From positions 4,898,001-4,962,000 of the forward strand of contig NZ_CP107905.1 of assembly GCF_036014015.1 (NCBI RefSeq): a DNA stretch of 64,000 bases, in the 5' to 3' direction. The notes under the pieces were generated by a model. That model worked only from the letters and a program-made list of their open reading frames with translations. It did no database searches and was not told where the DNA came from. The DNA comes from Streptomyces sp. NBC_00457 (lineage in GTDB: Bacteria; Actinomycetota; Actinomycetes; Streptomycetales; Streptomycetaceae). Each line of letters begins with the position of its first letter. Position 1 is the stretch's first letter. This document shows positions 1-9,074 of the stretch, in pieces. The position numbers and the translations under genes are program-made.

Positions 1-718
1 GGCGTGGGCATGCGGTGACGATACGCGCTAATCAGACAAACCCGGCCACATCTCCCGGGTGTGGCGCAAGAGCCACCCACCCGGACGCGACAACCACGAG
101 CCCTACCGCCCCGCCCCCTGACTGCTCAGCGCCGGTCGGCCGCTGCCGACATCGTCAGCCCGCCCGGCGTTTTGACGCGGAGCCGGTTTCTCGGTGCCGA
201 GCCGCATCATCCAGCCCGCCGCGTTCGAGAACGGGACATGCCATCCCGATCCCCACTCACCCGCCGGGGCCGTACCGCCAGCACAAGCACGCACCATCCC
301 GCCCGCCCGACGTTCGCCCCAGGGGTGGCTTCTCAACGCCGAGCCACATCACTCAGCCCGTCCGGCGTTTGAGACCGAGACGCGCCGTCCCGAACCCCCA
401 CCCACCCGCCGGGAGCGCCAGCCCGCCCAGCGTTTGACGCGGGCCCGGCCTCTCAACGCCGAGCCACATCACTCAGCCCGCCCGCGTTCGAGAACGAGAC
501 GCGCCGTCCCGAACCCCCACCCACCCGCCGGGAGCGCCGGCCCGCCCAGCGTTTGACGCGGGCCCGGCCTCTCAGCGCCGAGCCACATCACTCAGCCCGT
601 CCGGCGTTTGAGGACGAGGCCGTTCAGGCCGAAGCGGGGGTCTGGGGGCGCAGCCCTCAGGGATGGGGCGGGTAGGGGCGGCGGGGGCGAGGAAACCTTG
701 GGGCACGGCGGACGTGGG
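1..718. repeat. Intergenic tandem/dispersed repeat block, no gene
   Basis: No credible gene is visible; the open frames here are low-complexity and proline/arginine-rich. The stretch is built from degenerate units of about 120 bp. The phrase CTCAACGCCGAGCCACATCA recurs at about 332 and 452 and, with one change, at 571; a more diverged unit lies near 189. Each unit contains CAGCCCGTCCGGCGTTTGAG or a variant. The last unit runs into GAGGACGAGGCCGTTCAGGC followed by a G-rich tail (620-700). Elements of this sort are common between Streptomyces genes (family knowledge). The block lies just downstream of the coaX stop codon. Confidence 0.8.
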
Positions 719-1516
719 TCACATGCGGGAGACGTTCCGCTCGTAGACCAGCCGTAGACCGATCAGCGTCAGCCACGGCTCATGCTCATCGATCACCGAG
801 GACTCACCCAGCACCATCGGCGCCAGCCCACCCGTGGCGATCACCGTCACCTCGTCCGGATCGTCGGCCAACTCCCGCGCCATCCGGTGCACCACACCGT
901 CCACCTGCCCGGCGAACCCGTACACGATCCCGGACTGCATCGCCTCGACCGTGTTCTTGCCGATCACGCTCCGCGGCCGCGCCACCTCGATCTTCCGCAA
1001 CTGCGCGCCCTTGACGCCGAGCGCCTCGACGGAGATCTCGATGCCGGGCGCGATGACCCCGCCGATGTACTCCCCGCGCGCGCTGACCGCGTCGAACGTC
1101 GTCGCCGTACCGAAGTCCACGACGATCGCGGGCCCGCCGTACAGCTCGACCGCCGCCACGGCGTTGATGATCCGGTCCGCGCCGACCTCCTTGGGGTTGT
1201 CGGTGAGGATCGGCACACCCGTCTTGACGCCCGGCTCGACCAGTACGGCCGGCACATCGCCGTAGTACCGCCGCGTCACCTCACGCAGCTCGTGCAGCAC
1301 GCTCGGCACGGTCGCGCAGATCGCGATCCCGTCGATGCCGTCGCCCAGCTCGTCCCCGAGGAGCGGATGCATGCCCATGAGGCCCTGCAGCAGGACCGCC
1401 AGCTCGTCGGCCGTACGGCGTGCGTCCGTGGAGATCCGCCAGTGCTCGACGATGTCCTCGCCGTCGAACAGGCCGAGGACGGTGTGCGTGTTGCCGACGT
1501 CGATCGTGAGGAGCAT
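719..1516 (-). CDS. coaX: Type III pantothenate kinase
   Basis: Phosphorylates pantothenate with ATP, the first step of CoA synthesis, in the cytosol. The 265-residue protein has the usual CoaX length and the ASKHA-fold signatures: DVGNT near residues 6-10 (phosphate loop), GADR near 113 (pantothenate site) and DFGTATT near 136. Type III kinases are resistant to CoA feedback and need a monovalent cation (family knowledge). The ATG lies 3 bp after the nadC stop, so this is the last gene of the panG-panC-nadB-nadC-coaX operon. Repeat-rich DNA follows the stop codon. Confidence 0.96.
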   Translation of the reverse strand: MLLTIDVGNTHTVLGLFDGEDIVEHWRISTDARRTADELAVLLQGLMGMHPLLGDELGDGIDGIAICATVPSVLHELREVTRRYYGDVPAVLVEPGVKTGVPILTDNPKEVGADRIINAVAAVELYGGPAIVVDFGTATTFDAVSARGEYIGGVIAPGIEISVEALGVKGAQLRKIEVARPRSVIGKNTVEAMQSGIVYGFAGQVDGVVHRMARELADDPDEVTVIATGGLAPMVLGESSVIDEHEPWLTLIGLRLVYERNVSRM

Positions 1517-1519
1517 GAC

Positions 1520-2506
1520 TTACTCCGCCTCACGGAGGTCGAGGCCGATGTCCAGGATCGGCGAGGAGTGGGTCAGGGCTCCGACGGCGAGGTAGTCCAC
1601 GCCGGTGTCCGCGTACGCCTTCGCGTTCTCCAGGGTGAGGCGCCCGGAGGCCTCCAGGGCGGCCCGGCCGTGCACGAGGGCCACCGCCTCCTCGCACTCG
1701 CCCGGCGTGAAGTTGTCCAGCAGGATCAGATCGGCGCCGGCGTCCACGACGTCGCGCAGCTGGTCCAGGGTGTCGACCTCGACCTCGATCGGCACGTCCG
1801 GGAAGGCCTCCCGTACGGCCTTGAAGGCCTGCGCGACACCACCCGCGGCGACCACGTGGTTGTCCTTCACCAGGGCCGCGTCGGACAGCGACATCCGGTG
1901 GTTCACGCCGCCGCCGCACCGCACCGCGTACTTCTCCAGCGACCGGAGCCCCGGCGTCGTCTTCCGGGTGTCGCGGACCTTCGCCTTCGTGCCGTCCAGA
2001 ACGTCCGCCCACGCGCGCGTGGCGGTCGCGATGCCCGACAGGCGGCACAGGAGGTTGAGCGCGCTGCGCTCGGCCGTCAGCAGGTCACGTGTGCGCGTGG
2101 TGACCGACAGGAGCTTCTGCCCGGCCTCCACCCGGTCGCCGTCGTCCACGTGCCGCTCGACGGCGAACTCGTCCTCGCAGACCACGGAGAGCACCGCTTC
2201 GGCGACCCGGAGGCCCGCCACGACGCCCGCCTCGCGCGCGGTGAAGTCGGCGGTGGCGACGGCGTCCTCGGGAATGGTCGCGACCGTCGTCACGTCCACC
2301 CCGTGGTCGAGGTCCTCCTGGATGGCCACGTTCGCGATGTCCTCGACCTCCACGGGGTCGAGTCCGGCCTCGGCCAGGAGCTCGGCGAGTGCGGGATCGA
2401 GCCCGCACTCCAGGTACTCGTCGCCGGTGTCCGCACCGCAGGCGCAGCCGTCGCCGCAGCCGTCGTCCTGTGCGAGGGGAAGGTCGGGGGTATCCACTGC
2501 TGTCAC
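1520..2506 (-). CDS. nadC: Nicotinate-nucleotide pyrophosphorylase (carboxylating)
   Basis: Converts quinolinate and PRPP to nicotinate mononucleotide, CO2 and pyrophosphate in de novo NAD synthesis. The QPRTase core is clear: DLDHGVDVTT near the N-terminus, the basic substrate motif TRKTTPGLRSLEKYAV, and NHRMSLSDAALVKDNH. The GTG at 2506 overlaps the nadB TGA as GTGA, which favours it; a second in-frame GTG at 2497 has better spacing from the AGGAG at 2509-2513 and cannot be excluded. The N-terminus carries an unusual cysteine cluster, CGDGCACG, ahead of the conserved domain, about 40 residues longer than minimal family members. Confidence 0.95.
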   Translation of the reverse strand: MTAVDTPDLPLAQDDGCGDGCACGADTGDEYLECGLDPALAELLAEAGLDPVEVEDIANVAIQEDLDHGVDVTTVATIPEDAVATADFTAREAGVVAGLRVAEAVLSVVCEDEFAVERHVDDGDRVEAGQKLLSVTTRTRDLLTAERSALNLLCRLSGIATATRAWADVLDGTKAKVRDTRKTTPGLRSLEKYAVRCGGGVNHRMSLSDAALVKDNHVVAAGGVAQAFKAVREAFPDVPIEVEVDTLDQLRDVVDAGADLILLDNFTPGECEEAVALVHGRAALEASGRLTLENAKAYADTGVDYLAVGALTHSSPILDIGLDLREAE

Positions 2507-4233
2507 TGCTCCTGGGGACGCTGCGCCGGATGGTGCTGCCGGGTCGGGGGGAAGTCTGCGGTATCGGTGGGGTGTACGGCGAGTGTGCGGTCCGGATTCA
2601 GCCGTACGACGATGTGGCGCCGCCATGCTGTGTCGTCGCGCTCGGCATAGTCCTCGCGCCAGTGGCAGCCACGGGTCTCCTCGCGCTGCCGGGCGGCGGC
2701 GACCAGGACACGGGCCACGCACAGGAGGTTGGTGGCCTCCCAGGTGTCGACGCCGGCCTCGGCCGTCTTGCCGTTCTCGTGGAGGGCGTCACGGGCGTCG
2801 GCGTGCAGCTGCTGGAGCTGTTCGGCGGCCTTGGCGAGGGAGTCGGCGGAGCGCAGGACGCCCGCGCCCTCGGTCATGACCCGCTGGATCGCGAACCGGG
2901 TCTCCGGCTCCAGCAGGGGGTGTTCGGGGACCTCGGGGTACGGCACCGGGTGCGGCACGCGCGCGTGGAGGCCGTTTTCGGCGTGGCTCGCCGCGATGTC
3001 CTCGGCGATGCGCTCGGCGTAGACCAGGCCCTCCAGGAGGGAGTTGGACGCGAGCCGGTTCGCGCCGTGCACGCCGGTGCAGGCGACCTCGCCGCACGCG
3101 TAGAGCCCGGGCACGGTCGTACGGCCTTGGGAGTCCGTGCGGACGCCGCCGGAGGCGTAGTGGGCGGCCGGGGCGATCGGGATGGGCTCGTGGACGGGGT
3201 CGATGCCGTGGGCGCGGCAGGCTGCGAGGATCGTCGGGAAGCGGTGCTCCCACATGTCGGCGCCGAAGTGCCGGGCGTCGAGGAACATGTGCTCGGCGTC
3301 CTGCTCCTGCATGCGGCGCATGATGCCCTTGGCGACGATGTCCCGGGGCGCCAGTTCAGCCAGCTCGTGCTGTCCGGTCATGAAGCGCACGCCGCCGGCG
3401 TCGACCAGGTGGGCGCCCTCACCGCGTACCGCCTCGGAGACGAGGGGCTGCTGGCCTTCCGCGTCCGGGCCGAGGAACAGCACGGTGGGGTGGAACTGCA
3501 CGAACTCGAGGTCGGAGACCTCCGCGCCCGCGCGCAGGGCGAGCGCCACGCCGTCGCCGGTCGACACGGACGGGTTCGTGGTCGCCGAGAAGACCTGCCC
3601 CATGCCGCCGGTCGCGAGGACGACCGCGGGGGCGTGCACGGCGCCCACGCCATCGTGCTGGCCCTCGCCCATGACGTGCAGGGAGACGCCCGCCGTACGG
3701 CCGTCCGCGTCCGTCAGCAGATCGAGTACCAGCGCGTTCTCGATCGTACGAAGCCCACGCGCGCGCACCGCCTCGACCAGCGCCCGGGAGATCTCCGCGC
3801 CGGTCGCGTCGCCCCCGGCGTGCGCGATACGGCGGCGGTGGTGGCCGCCCTCGCGGGTGAGTTCCAGCTCTCCCTCGGAGGACTCGTCGAAGTGGGCGCC
3901 CGTCTCGATGAGCCGCCGTACGGCGTCCGGGCCCTCGGTGACGAGGATCCGTACGGCCTCCTCGTCGCACAGGCCCGCGCCCGCCACCAGCGTGTCGTCC
4001 TGGTGCTGCTCGGGGGTGTCGCCCTCGCCCAGGGCCGCTGCGATGCCGCCCTGCGCCCAGCGGGTGGAGCCGTCGTCGAGGCGGGCCTTGGTGACGACGA
4101 CCGTCGTGAGGCCGGCGGCCTCGCAGCGCAAGGCCGCGGTGAGGCCGGCGACGCCGGATCCGACGACCACCACGTCCGCCGAGATGGACCAGCCGGGGGC
4201 GGGGGCGTGCAGGCGTATACCGGTGCTGGTCAC
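2503..4233 (-). CDS. nadB: L-aspartate oxidase
   Basis: FAD enzyme that oxidises L-aspartate to iminoaspartate, which NadA condenses to quinolinate. The 576-residue protein shows the dinucleotide fold [15 protein letters not shown] near residue 21, the [11 protein letters not shown] segment, and [16 protein letters not shown] near 365, all typical of the succinate dehydrogenase/fumarate reductase flavoprotein family, followed by a helical C-terminal domain. The GTG start overlaps the panC stop (GTGA) and its own stop overlaps the nadC start, so translation of the trio is probably coupled. nadA is not in the window. It resembles SdhA, but the length and the nadC neighbour favour NadB. Confidence 0.95.
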   Translation of the reverse strand: MTSTGIRLHAPAPGWSISADVVVVGSGVAGLTAALRCEAAGLTTVVVTKARLDDGSTRWAQGGIAAALGEGDTPEQHQDDTLVAGAGLCDEEAVRILVTEGPDAVRRLIETGAHFDESSEGELELTREGGHHRRRIAHAGGDATGAEISRALVEAVRARGLRTIENALVLDLLTDADGRTAGVSLHVMGEGQHDGVGAVHAPAVVLATGGMGQVFSATTNPSVSTGDGVALALRAGAEVSDLEFVQFHPTVLFLGPDAEGQQPLVSEAVRGEGAHLVDAGGVRFMTGQHELAELAPRDIVAKGIMRRMQEQDAEHMFLDARHFGADMWEHRFPTILAACRAHGIDPVHEPIPIAPAAHYASGGVRTDSQGRTTVPGLYACGEVACTGVHGANRLASNSLLEGLVYAERIAEDIAASHAENGLHARVPHPVPYPEVPEHPLLEPETRFAIQRVMTEGAGVLRSADSLAKAAEQLQQLHADARDALHENGKTAEAGVDTWEATNLLCVARVLVAAARQREETRGCHWREDYAERDDTAWRRHIVVRLNPDRTLAVHPTDTADFPPTRQHHPAQRPQEQ

Positions 4234-5258
4234 GAGGCGGCTCCGAAGGTTCCGAACGTGAGGGGGATGTTGTCGATCAGCCGGGTCGTCCCGACCCGGG
4301 CGGCGACGGCGAGGACGGCGTCCCCGGTGAAGTCGTCCGCGACCTCGGTGAAGTCGGACGGGTCGACCAGGGCCAGATAGTCCAGTTGGAGCGGCGGGTT
4401 GAGGCGGGCCGCCTCGTCGAGGACCAGGCGGGCGGCGGCGCGGACGGCCGACGGGCCACCCGGCACGGCCTTGGCGACCGCATGCGCGTCGGCCGCCGCG
4501 CGGGACTCCCCTATGGCGCTGAGCGCCTCGGCACGCGCGCGCGTGGCGGGCACTTCGCGAGCCCGCGCGCGCAGCGCCTCTTGCGCAGCGTGCCGGTCGA
4601 GACCTGCGAACAGCGCCTGGGACAGGGCGAGGGCCGTGCGCCGTTCCTGGGGTGACAGATAGCGGTTGCGGCTGGACAGGGCCAGGCCGTCGTCCTCGCG
4701 CACGGTCGGTACGCCGACGATCTCGACGCCGAAGTTCAGGTCCCGCACCATCCGGCGGATCAGGGCGAGTTGCTGGGCGTCCTTCTGGCCGTACAGGGCG
4801 ATGTCGGGGCGGGTGAGGTGCAGCAGCTTGGCGACGACGGTGAGCATGCCGTCGAAGTGGCCGGGGCGGGAGGCGCCCTCCAGGCGTTCGCCCATGGGGC
4901 CGGCGCTGATGCGCACCTGGGGTTCTCCCCCAGACTTCGTCCGGGGGGACCCCCAGCCGGGGTAGACCTCGTCCACGAAGGGGGCGAACACGGCGTCCGC
5001 GCCCGACTGTTCGGCGAGCTTGAGGTCGGCGTCCAGGGTGCGCGGGTAGCGGTCGAGGTCCTCGCCCTTGCCGAACTGCAGCGGGTTGACGAAGACGGTG
5101 ACGACGACCTCGCCGTCCGGGCCGGCGATCTCGCGCGCGGTGCGGATCAGGGTGGCGTGGCCCTCGTGCAGGGCGCCCATGGTCATCACGACGGCGCGAC
5201 GGCCTTCACGCGCGCGTGCGTGTAGCTCGGCGGAGGTGCGCAGCAGGGCGGTGGTCAT
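4230..5258 (-). CDS. panC: Pantothenate synthetase with an in-frame repeat insertion
   Basis: Joins pantoate and beta-alanine using ATP to make pantothenate. Motifs seen: [14 protein letters not shown] (HIGH-type nucleotide site), [41 protein letters not shown] and SSRNRYLS. The ATG at 5258 overlaps the preceding gene as ATGA. The open frame continues upstream but without PanC similarity. The 342-residue protein carries about eleven extra residues ([11 protein letters not shown], about residue 101) between the usual VYPG and PQVR segments. They are encoded by a GC-rich palindromic element (4922-4957) that looks like an intergenic repeat. The insert adjoins the segment that covers the active site, so its effect on activity is uncertain. 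Confidence 0.94.
   Translation of the reverse strand: MTTALLRTSAELHARAREGRRAVVMTMGALHEGHATLIRTAREIAGPDGEVVVTVFVNPLQFGKGEDLDRYPRTLDADLKLAEQSGADAVFAPFVDEVYPGWGSPRTKSGGEPQVRISAGPMGERLEGASRPGHFDGMLTVVAKLLHLTRPDIALYGQKDAQQLALIRRMVRDLNFGVEIVGVPTVREDDGLALSSRNRYLSPQERRTALALSQALFAGLDRHAAQEALRARAREVPATRARAEALSAIGESRAAADAHAVAKAVPGGPSAVRAAARLVLDEAARLNPPLQLDYLALVDPSDFTEVADDFTGDAVLAVAARVGTTRLIDNIPLTFGTFGAAS
4922..4957. repeat. Palindromic repeat element inserted inside panC
   Basis: On the plus strand CCCCCAGAC-TTC-GTCCGGGGG forms a hairpin (4927-4947, one mismatch), immediately followed by a second G-run/C-run hairpin (GGGGGGACCCCC). The layout resembles the GGGGG...CCCCC palindromes often found between Streptomyces genes. 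Here it is read in frame as [11 protein letters not shown] within PanC. Confidence 0.7.
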
Positions 5259-6184
5259 CGGGCGTCCCCTTCGGTCCCGTTGGTCCCGTCGGCGAGTACC
5301 CCCAGCAGGTCCTCTGCCAGCTCCGGTTTCAGCAGACCGTGGGCGAGCGCCCGGTCGGCGGTCGCGCGCGCCATCGCCAGATATCCGGCGACGGCCTGGG
5401 GGGCGTGCCTGCGCAACTCGCTGACGTGCGCGGCGACCGTACCGGCGTCCCCGCGCGCGACGGGCCCGGTGAGGGCGGCGTCGCCGGAGCGCAGGGCGTT
5501 GTCGAGTGCGGCGCCGAGCAGCGGGCCGAGCATCCGGTCCGGGGCGCCGACGCCGGCCGCGCGCAGCAGCTCCATGGACTGGGCGACCAGCGTGACCAGG
5601 TGGTTGGCGCCCAGCGCGAGGGCCGCGTGGTAGAGCGGCCGGTTCTCCTCGGCGATCCACTCGGGCTCGCCGCCCATCTCGATGACGAGGGCCTCGGCGG
5701 CCAGCCGCAGTTCGTCGGGTGCGGTCACGCCGAAGGAGCACCCGGCGAGGCGCTGGACGTCCACAGGAGTGCCGGTGAAGGTCATCGCGGGGTGCAGGGC
5801 CAGCGGCAGCGCGCCGGCGCGCAGGGCGGGGTCGAGGACCTTGGCGCCGTACCGCCCGGAGGTGTGCACGAGCAGTTGCCCCGGCCGCACGGCGCCGGTC
5901 TCGGCGAGGCCCTCCACGAGCGCGGGCAGGGCGTCGTCCGGGACGGTGAGCAGGACGAGGTCGGCGCGCTCGAGGACGTCGGCGGGCGGTACGAGCGGCA
6001 CGTCGGGCAGCAGCAGCGCGGCCCGCTTCCTGGAGGCGTCGGAGACTCCGGAGACGGCTACCGGGCGGTGTCCGGCGAGTTGGAGGGACGCGGCCAGCGC
6101 GGGTCCCACGCGACCGGCGCCGACGACGCCGACGGTGAGCCGCGCGGGGCGGTCCTTGGGGTCTGGCTGTTGGACTGTACTCAC
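5255..6184 (-). CDS. Rossmann/DUF2520 oxidoreductase, probable ketopantoate reductase (PanG-like)
   Basis: 309 residues with an N-terminal NAD(P)-binding fold ([19 protein letters not shown] near residue 17) and a helical C-terminal DUF2520 domain containing [10 protein letters not shown] and a [16 protein letters not shown] helix. Proteins of this architecture include PanG, an alternative ketopantoate reductase that supplies pantoate (family knowledge). Its four-base overlap with panC and its place at the head of the pan-nad operon make that function plausible. A generic role as a ProC-like dehydrogenase cannot be excluded. The start is GTG at 6184; the operon promoter should lie in the 220-bp divergent gap to 6404. 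Confidence 0.8.
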   Translation of the reverse strand: MSTVQQPDPKDRPARLTVGVVGAGRVGPALAASLQLAGHRPVAVSGVSDASRKRAALLLPDVPLVPPADVLERADLVLLTVPDDALPALVEGLAETGAVRPGQLLVHTSGRYGAKVLDPALRAGALPLALHPAMTFTGTPVDVQRLAGCSFGVTAPDELRLAAEALVIEMGGEPEWIAEENRPLYHAALALGANHLVTLVAQSMELLRAAGVGAPDRMLGPLLGAALDNALRSGDAALTGPVARGDAGTVAAHVSELRRHAPQAVAGYLAMARATADRALAHGLLKPELAEDLLGVLADGTNGTEGDAR

Positions 6185-6403
6185 GCGACGGAGGCCTTCC
6201 CGTTCCAGTCCGCTCTGGGTACCGGACGATTTCTCGTCATGTTAACGCGATCGGTTGCCGGGGCGTCCGGTTGTCCACAGGCTGTGGGCGGCCACACGTC
6301 AGTCGCGCCGACTGCCGAAAGGCGGGAGCGGAGTGACGGGTCCGGAAGGCGGCTGCGGAAAAGTGGGTGCCCGCGTGAATCGCCGACCGGCATGATCCGT
6401 CGC

Positions 6404-7600
6404 ATGAGCGATACGTCGGAGCAGGGCACGCGACCAGTCACATCCGAGTCGGACGACGAGCGGCGCAAGGCACGCCGTGAACGGCGCATCAGCGCCTACC
6501 GGGGCGCGGAGCGCGTGTTCGCGCGCAGCAGCGTGCTCAGCACGCTCCGGGAGCGCCTGGCGGTCCTGGAGGCCGCCGAAGAGGTGTACGACCTGGATCA
6601 GACGGTGGACATGTACGGCAACGGCGTCGTCGAGGCCCTGGAGGAGAAGGTCGCCGGTCTGCTCGGCATGGAGGCCGCCGCGTTCTTCCCGACGGGCACG
6701 ATGGCGCAGCAGGTCGCCCTGCGCTGCTGGGCGGGCCGCACCGGCAGCCCCGTGGTGGCCCTGCACGCGCTCGCCCACCCCGAGGTCCATGAGCGCAACG
6801 CGTTGCGCGAGGTCAGCGGCCTGCGCCCGGTCCGGGTGACGAGCGAGCCCCGGCTGCCGACCGCCGCCGAGGTACGCGACTTCGAGGAGCCCTTCGGGAC
6901 ACTGATGCTCGAACTGCCCCTCAGGGACGCCGGTTTCGTGCTGCCCTCCTGGGAGGAGCTCACCGAGATCGTCGAGGCGGCGCGGGAGCGCGACGCGGTG
7001 GTGCACTTCGACGGCGCGCGCCTGTGGGAGACCACCCTCCACTTCGGCCGCCCCCTGAACGAGATCGCGAGCCTGGCGGACAGCGTCTACGTGTCGTTCT
7101 ACAAGTCCCTCGACGCGTTCGGCGGGGCCGCCCTCGCCGGCCCCAGGACGCTGGTGGACGAGGCCAAGGCCTGGCGGCACCGGTACGGCGGCACCGTCTT
7201 CCAGCAGTTCCCGACCGTGCTGTCGGCCCTCGCCGGACTGGAGCGCGAACTGCCCCGGCTTCCCGAGTACGTGCGGCACGCGCGCGTGGTCGCCGCCGCG
7301 CTGCGCGAGGGCTTCGCGGCGGCCGGCGTCCCCTGGACGCGCGTCCACCCCGAGGAGCCGCACACCAACGAGTTCCAGGTCTGGCTGCCGTACGACGCCG
7401 ATGTCGTCGCCGATGTCGCGGTCCGGCAGGCCGAGGAGACCGGGACCCTGCTCTTCGCCCGGCCCTGGGATGCCTCCGGCCCGGGGCTCGCCGTCACGGA
7501 GATCGACGTACGGGCCGCGGGCCTGGAGTGGACGGCCGAGGACGTGAAGGCGGCGGTCGCCGACTTCGCCGCCCGGCTGATCGCGCGGGTCAGCGGGTAG
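6404..7600 (+). CDS. Threonine aldolase / beta-eliminating lyase family PLP enzyme
   Basis: Fold-type I PLP enzyme of the family that includes low-specificity threonine aldolase and aromatic amino acid lyases. It has MYGNGVVEALEEKVAGLLGM near the cofactor phosphate site, HFDGARLWET (the Asp that binds the PLP pyridine nitrogen), and VSFYKSLDAFGGA, whose Lys is the likely Schiff-base residue. Starting at ATG 6404 gives 398 residues; an in-frame ATG at 6392 adds four. The first 45 residues are charged and poorly conserved. Probable role: retro-aldol cleavage of L-threonine or allo-threonine to glycine and acetaldehyde. Substrate specificity cannot be read from the sequence. Confidence 0.85.
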   Translation: MSDTSEQGTRPVTSESDDERRKARRERRISAYRGAERVFARSSVLSTLRERLAVLEAAEEVYDLDQTVDMYGNGVVEALEEKVAGLLGMEAAAFFPTGTMAQQVALRCWAGRTGSPVVALHALAHPEVHERNALREVSGLRPVRVTSEPRLPTAAEVRDFEEPFGTLMLELPLRDAGFVLPSWEELTEIVEAARERDAVVHFDGARLWETTLHFGRPLNEIASLADSVYVSFYKSLDAFGGAALAGPRTLVDEAKAWRHRYGGTVFQQFPTVLSALAGLERELPRLPEYVRHARVVAAALREGFAAAGVPWTRVHPEEPHTNEFQVWLPYDADVVADVAVRQAEETGTLLFARPWDASGPGLAVTEIDVRAAGLEWTAEDVKAAVADFAARLIARVSG

Positions 7601-7805
7601 AGCGCGGGCGCCGACGCGGCCAACGGCTCAGGGCCTGCCGTAGCCGGCCGTGGGCCGGGCGGCCCGCGAGGACCGCGCGGAAGCGCCGGTGGTCGCGCAG
7701 TTCGCGGATGACCTGCCAGTCGTGCGCGCCGGGCGCGGGCGGGTCGGGCTCGCCGAGTTGCCGGGCGCGGTAGGAGTCGAGGACGTGGAACTGGGTGATG
7801 CTCAT
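7590..7805 (-). CDS. Small hypothetical protein, 71 aa
   Basis: A short basic protein (MSITQFHVLDSYRARQLGEP...) with no recognised domain. Its last codons overlap the end of the convergent threonine-aldolase-like gene by 11 bp. ATG 7805 faces the ArsR-type regulator across a 157-bp gap, so the two may be regulated together. The C-terminus is arginine-rich. It is supported by coding-like third-position GC and a sensible start rather than by any domain, so it could be spurious. Confidence 0.55.
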   Translation of the reverse strand: MSITQFHVLDSYRARQLGEPDPPAPGAHDWQVIRELRDHRRFRAVLAGRPAHGRLRQALSRWPRRRPRSTR

Positions 7806-7962
7806 GGCGGATCGCCTTCTCGGGTTCTCGGGACGTAGGAATCGGGCTCCGCGGCTGCCCCGGATGTCCCAGGTTGCGTCGCCGCCGCGGTGACGTCGCG
7901 TCGATTGACGGCCGCCGTCAATCGGAGACCGCGTTGTCAGTGGCGGAGTGCACCATGAGGGC

Positions 7963-9063
7963 ATGAGCGTGAGCATCGACATCGCGGGGCTGCGGCCGGA
8001 GAGGGTCGCCGTCGTCCCCTCGCCCCTGGCCGAGCTCGGCATGGCGCTGCACGCGCTGTCCGAGCCGGGACACCATCCGGGCCTGCAGGGCTGGGCGACG
8101 AGCGTGACCGCCCGGCTCGACTCGCATCTGGCGGACCGGATGTGCGAGGCCGACTTCCTGTGGCGGACGACGTTCTCCGACCTGTTCCTGCCGTATGCGG
8201 GTGTCCCGGGCGGCGCCACGCTCCCCGGCGCGACGATCGCCGAGGAACTGGACCTGCTGGACAAGCTGACGGACGAGCAGTTCGTCGATGCGGCGCTGGA
8301 GTTCACCTGTGCGCTGCCGTACGAGGTCCAGGGCCCGCCCGTGCTCTGCGACGCGGAGTCGCGCCGCCGGGCCCTGGAGCTGGCCGCCGCGCGCGGGCCG
8401 CGGCAGTTGCGGTTCAGCCGACGGCTGTTGGACGATCCGCCGCGGATCCGGGCCTGGTTGCGGCAGTTCCTTCAGGACTGCGACGAGGCGTTCTTCGCGG
8501 ACACCTGGTCCCGGCTGCGCCACCAGCTCACGGCCGACGCCCGCCACAAGACCGATCTGCTGCGCCACAAGGGGCTGGGCCAGGCGCTGGCCGCGGTGTC
8601 CCCGGCGGTGGTGCTCGACGAGGCCGCCGGACGCATCACCATCGACAAGCTCCGCCACAGCCACATCTGCGACCGGAGCCTGCTGCTCGTGCCGACGAGC
8701 CTGGGCTGGCCGCATCTCCAGGTGCTGCACCGGCACGGCTGGCAGCCGGTCCTGCACTACCCGGTCGGCTCCCCGGAGCCCGCCGCGCCACCCTCGGTCG
8801 AACAGCTGACCCTGCGGATGACCGCGCTGTCCCATCCGGTGCGCATACAGCTGTGCCGGAACCTGGCCCGCACCACGTACACCACGAGCGAACTCGCGCA
8901 GATCCACGGCATGACGGCCCCCGAGATATCCCGGCACCTCAGCGTGCTGAAGAAGGCGGGCCTGATCACCACCCGACGGCGCGGGCGGTACGTCCTGTAC
9001 CAGCTCGACGTCACGGCAATGGCCCGCCTCGGCAGCGACTTCCTGGAAGCGCTCCTCAGGTAA
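7963..9063 (+). CDS. ArsR-family winged-helix regulator with DUF5937-type N-terminal domain
   Basis: 366 residues. The N-terminal 250 residues form a helical domain of the sort fused to ArsR-type HTHs in Streptomyces. The C-terminal 80 residues are a winged helix: RMTALSHPVRIQLCRNLAR, then TSELAQIHGMTAPEISRHLSVLKKAGLITTRRRGRYVLYQL (recognition helix and wing). No metal-binding cysteine motif of classical ArsR is present, so the N-terminal domain rather than a metal is the likely sensor. ATG 7963 was chosen over GTG 7948. Target genes are unknown; the divergent small ORF and the downstream tmrB-like gene are candidates. Confidence 0.82.
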   Translation: MSVSIDIAGLRPERVAVVPSPLAELGMALHALSEPGHHPGLQGWATSVTARLDSHLADRMCEADFLWRTTFSDLFLPYAGVPGGATLPGATIAEELDLLDKLTDEQFVDAALEFTCALPYEVQGPPVLCDAESRRRALELAAARGPRQLRFSRRLLDDPPRIRAWLRQFLQDCDEAFFADTWSRLRHQLTADARHKTDLLRHKGLGQALAAVSPAVVLDEAAGRITIDKLRHSHICDRSLLLVPTSLGWPHLQVLHRHGWQPVLHYPVGSPEPAAPPSVEQLTLRMTALSHPVRIQLCRNLARTTYTTSELAQIHGMTAPEISRHLSVLKKAGLITTRRRGRYVLYQLDVTAMARLGSDFLEALLR

Positions 9064-9074
9064 CCGCCGCCCCT

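Noticed and set aside
15..556. Overlapping short frames in the first 700 bp
   Set aside because: They arise from GC-rich repeats with Pro/Arg/Ser-rich translation and no start context.
782..2650. Long plus-strand open frame (622 codons) opposite coaX-nadC
   Set aside because: It lies antisense to two clear enzymes, is rich in Arg/His/Asp/Val, and has no domain; long antisense frames are expected at this GC content.
2389..4380. 663-codon plus-strand frame opposite nadB
   Set aside because: Shadow of nadB; composition typical of antisense frames and no start with a ribosome site.
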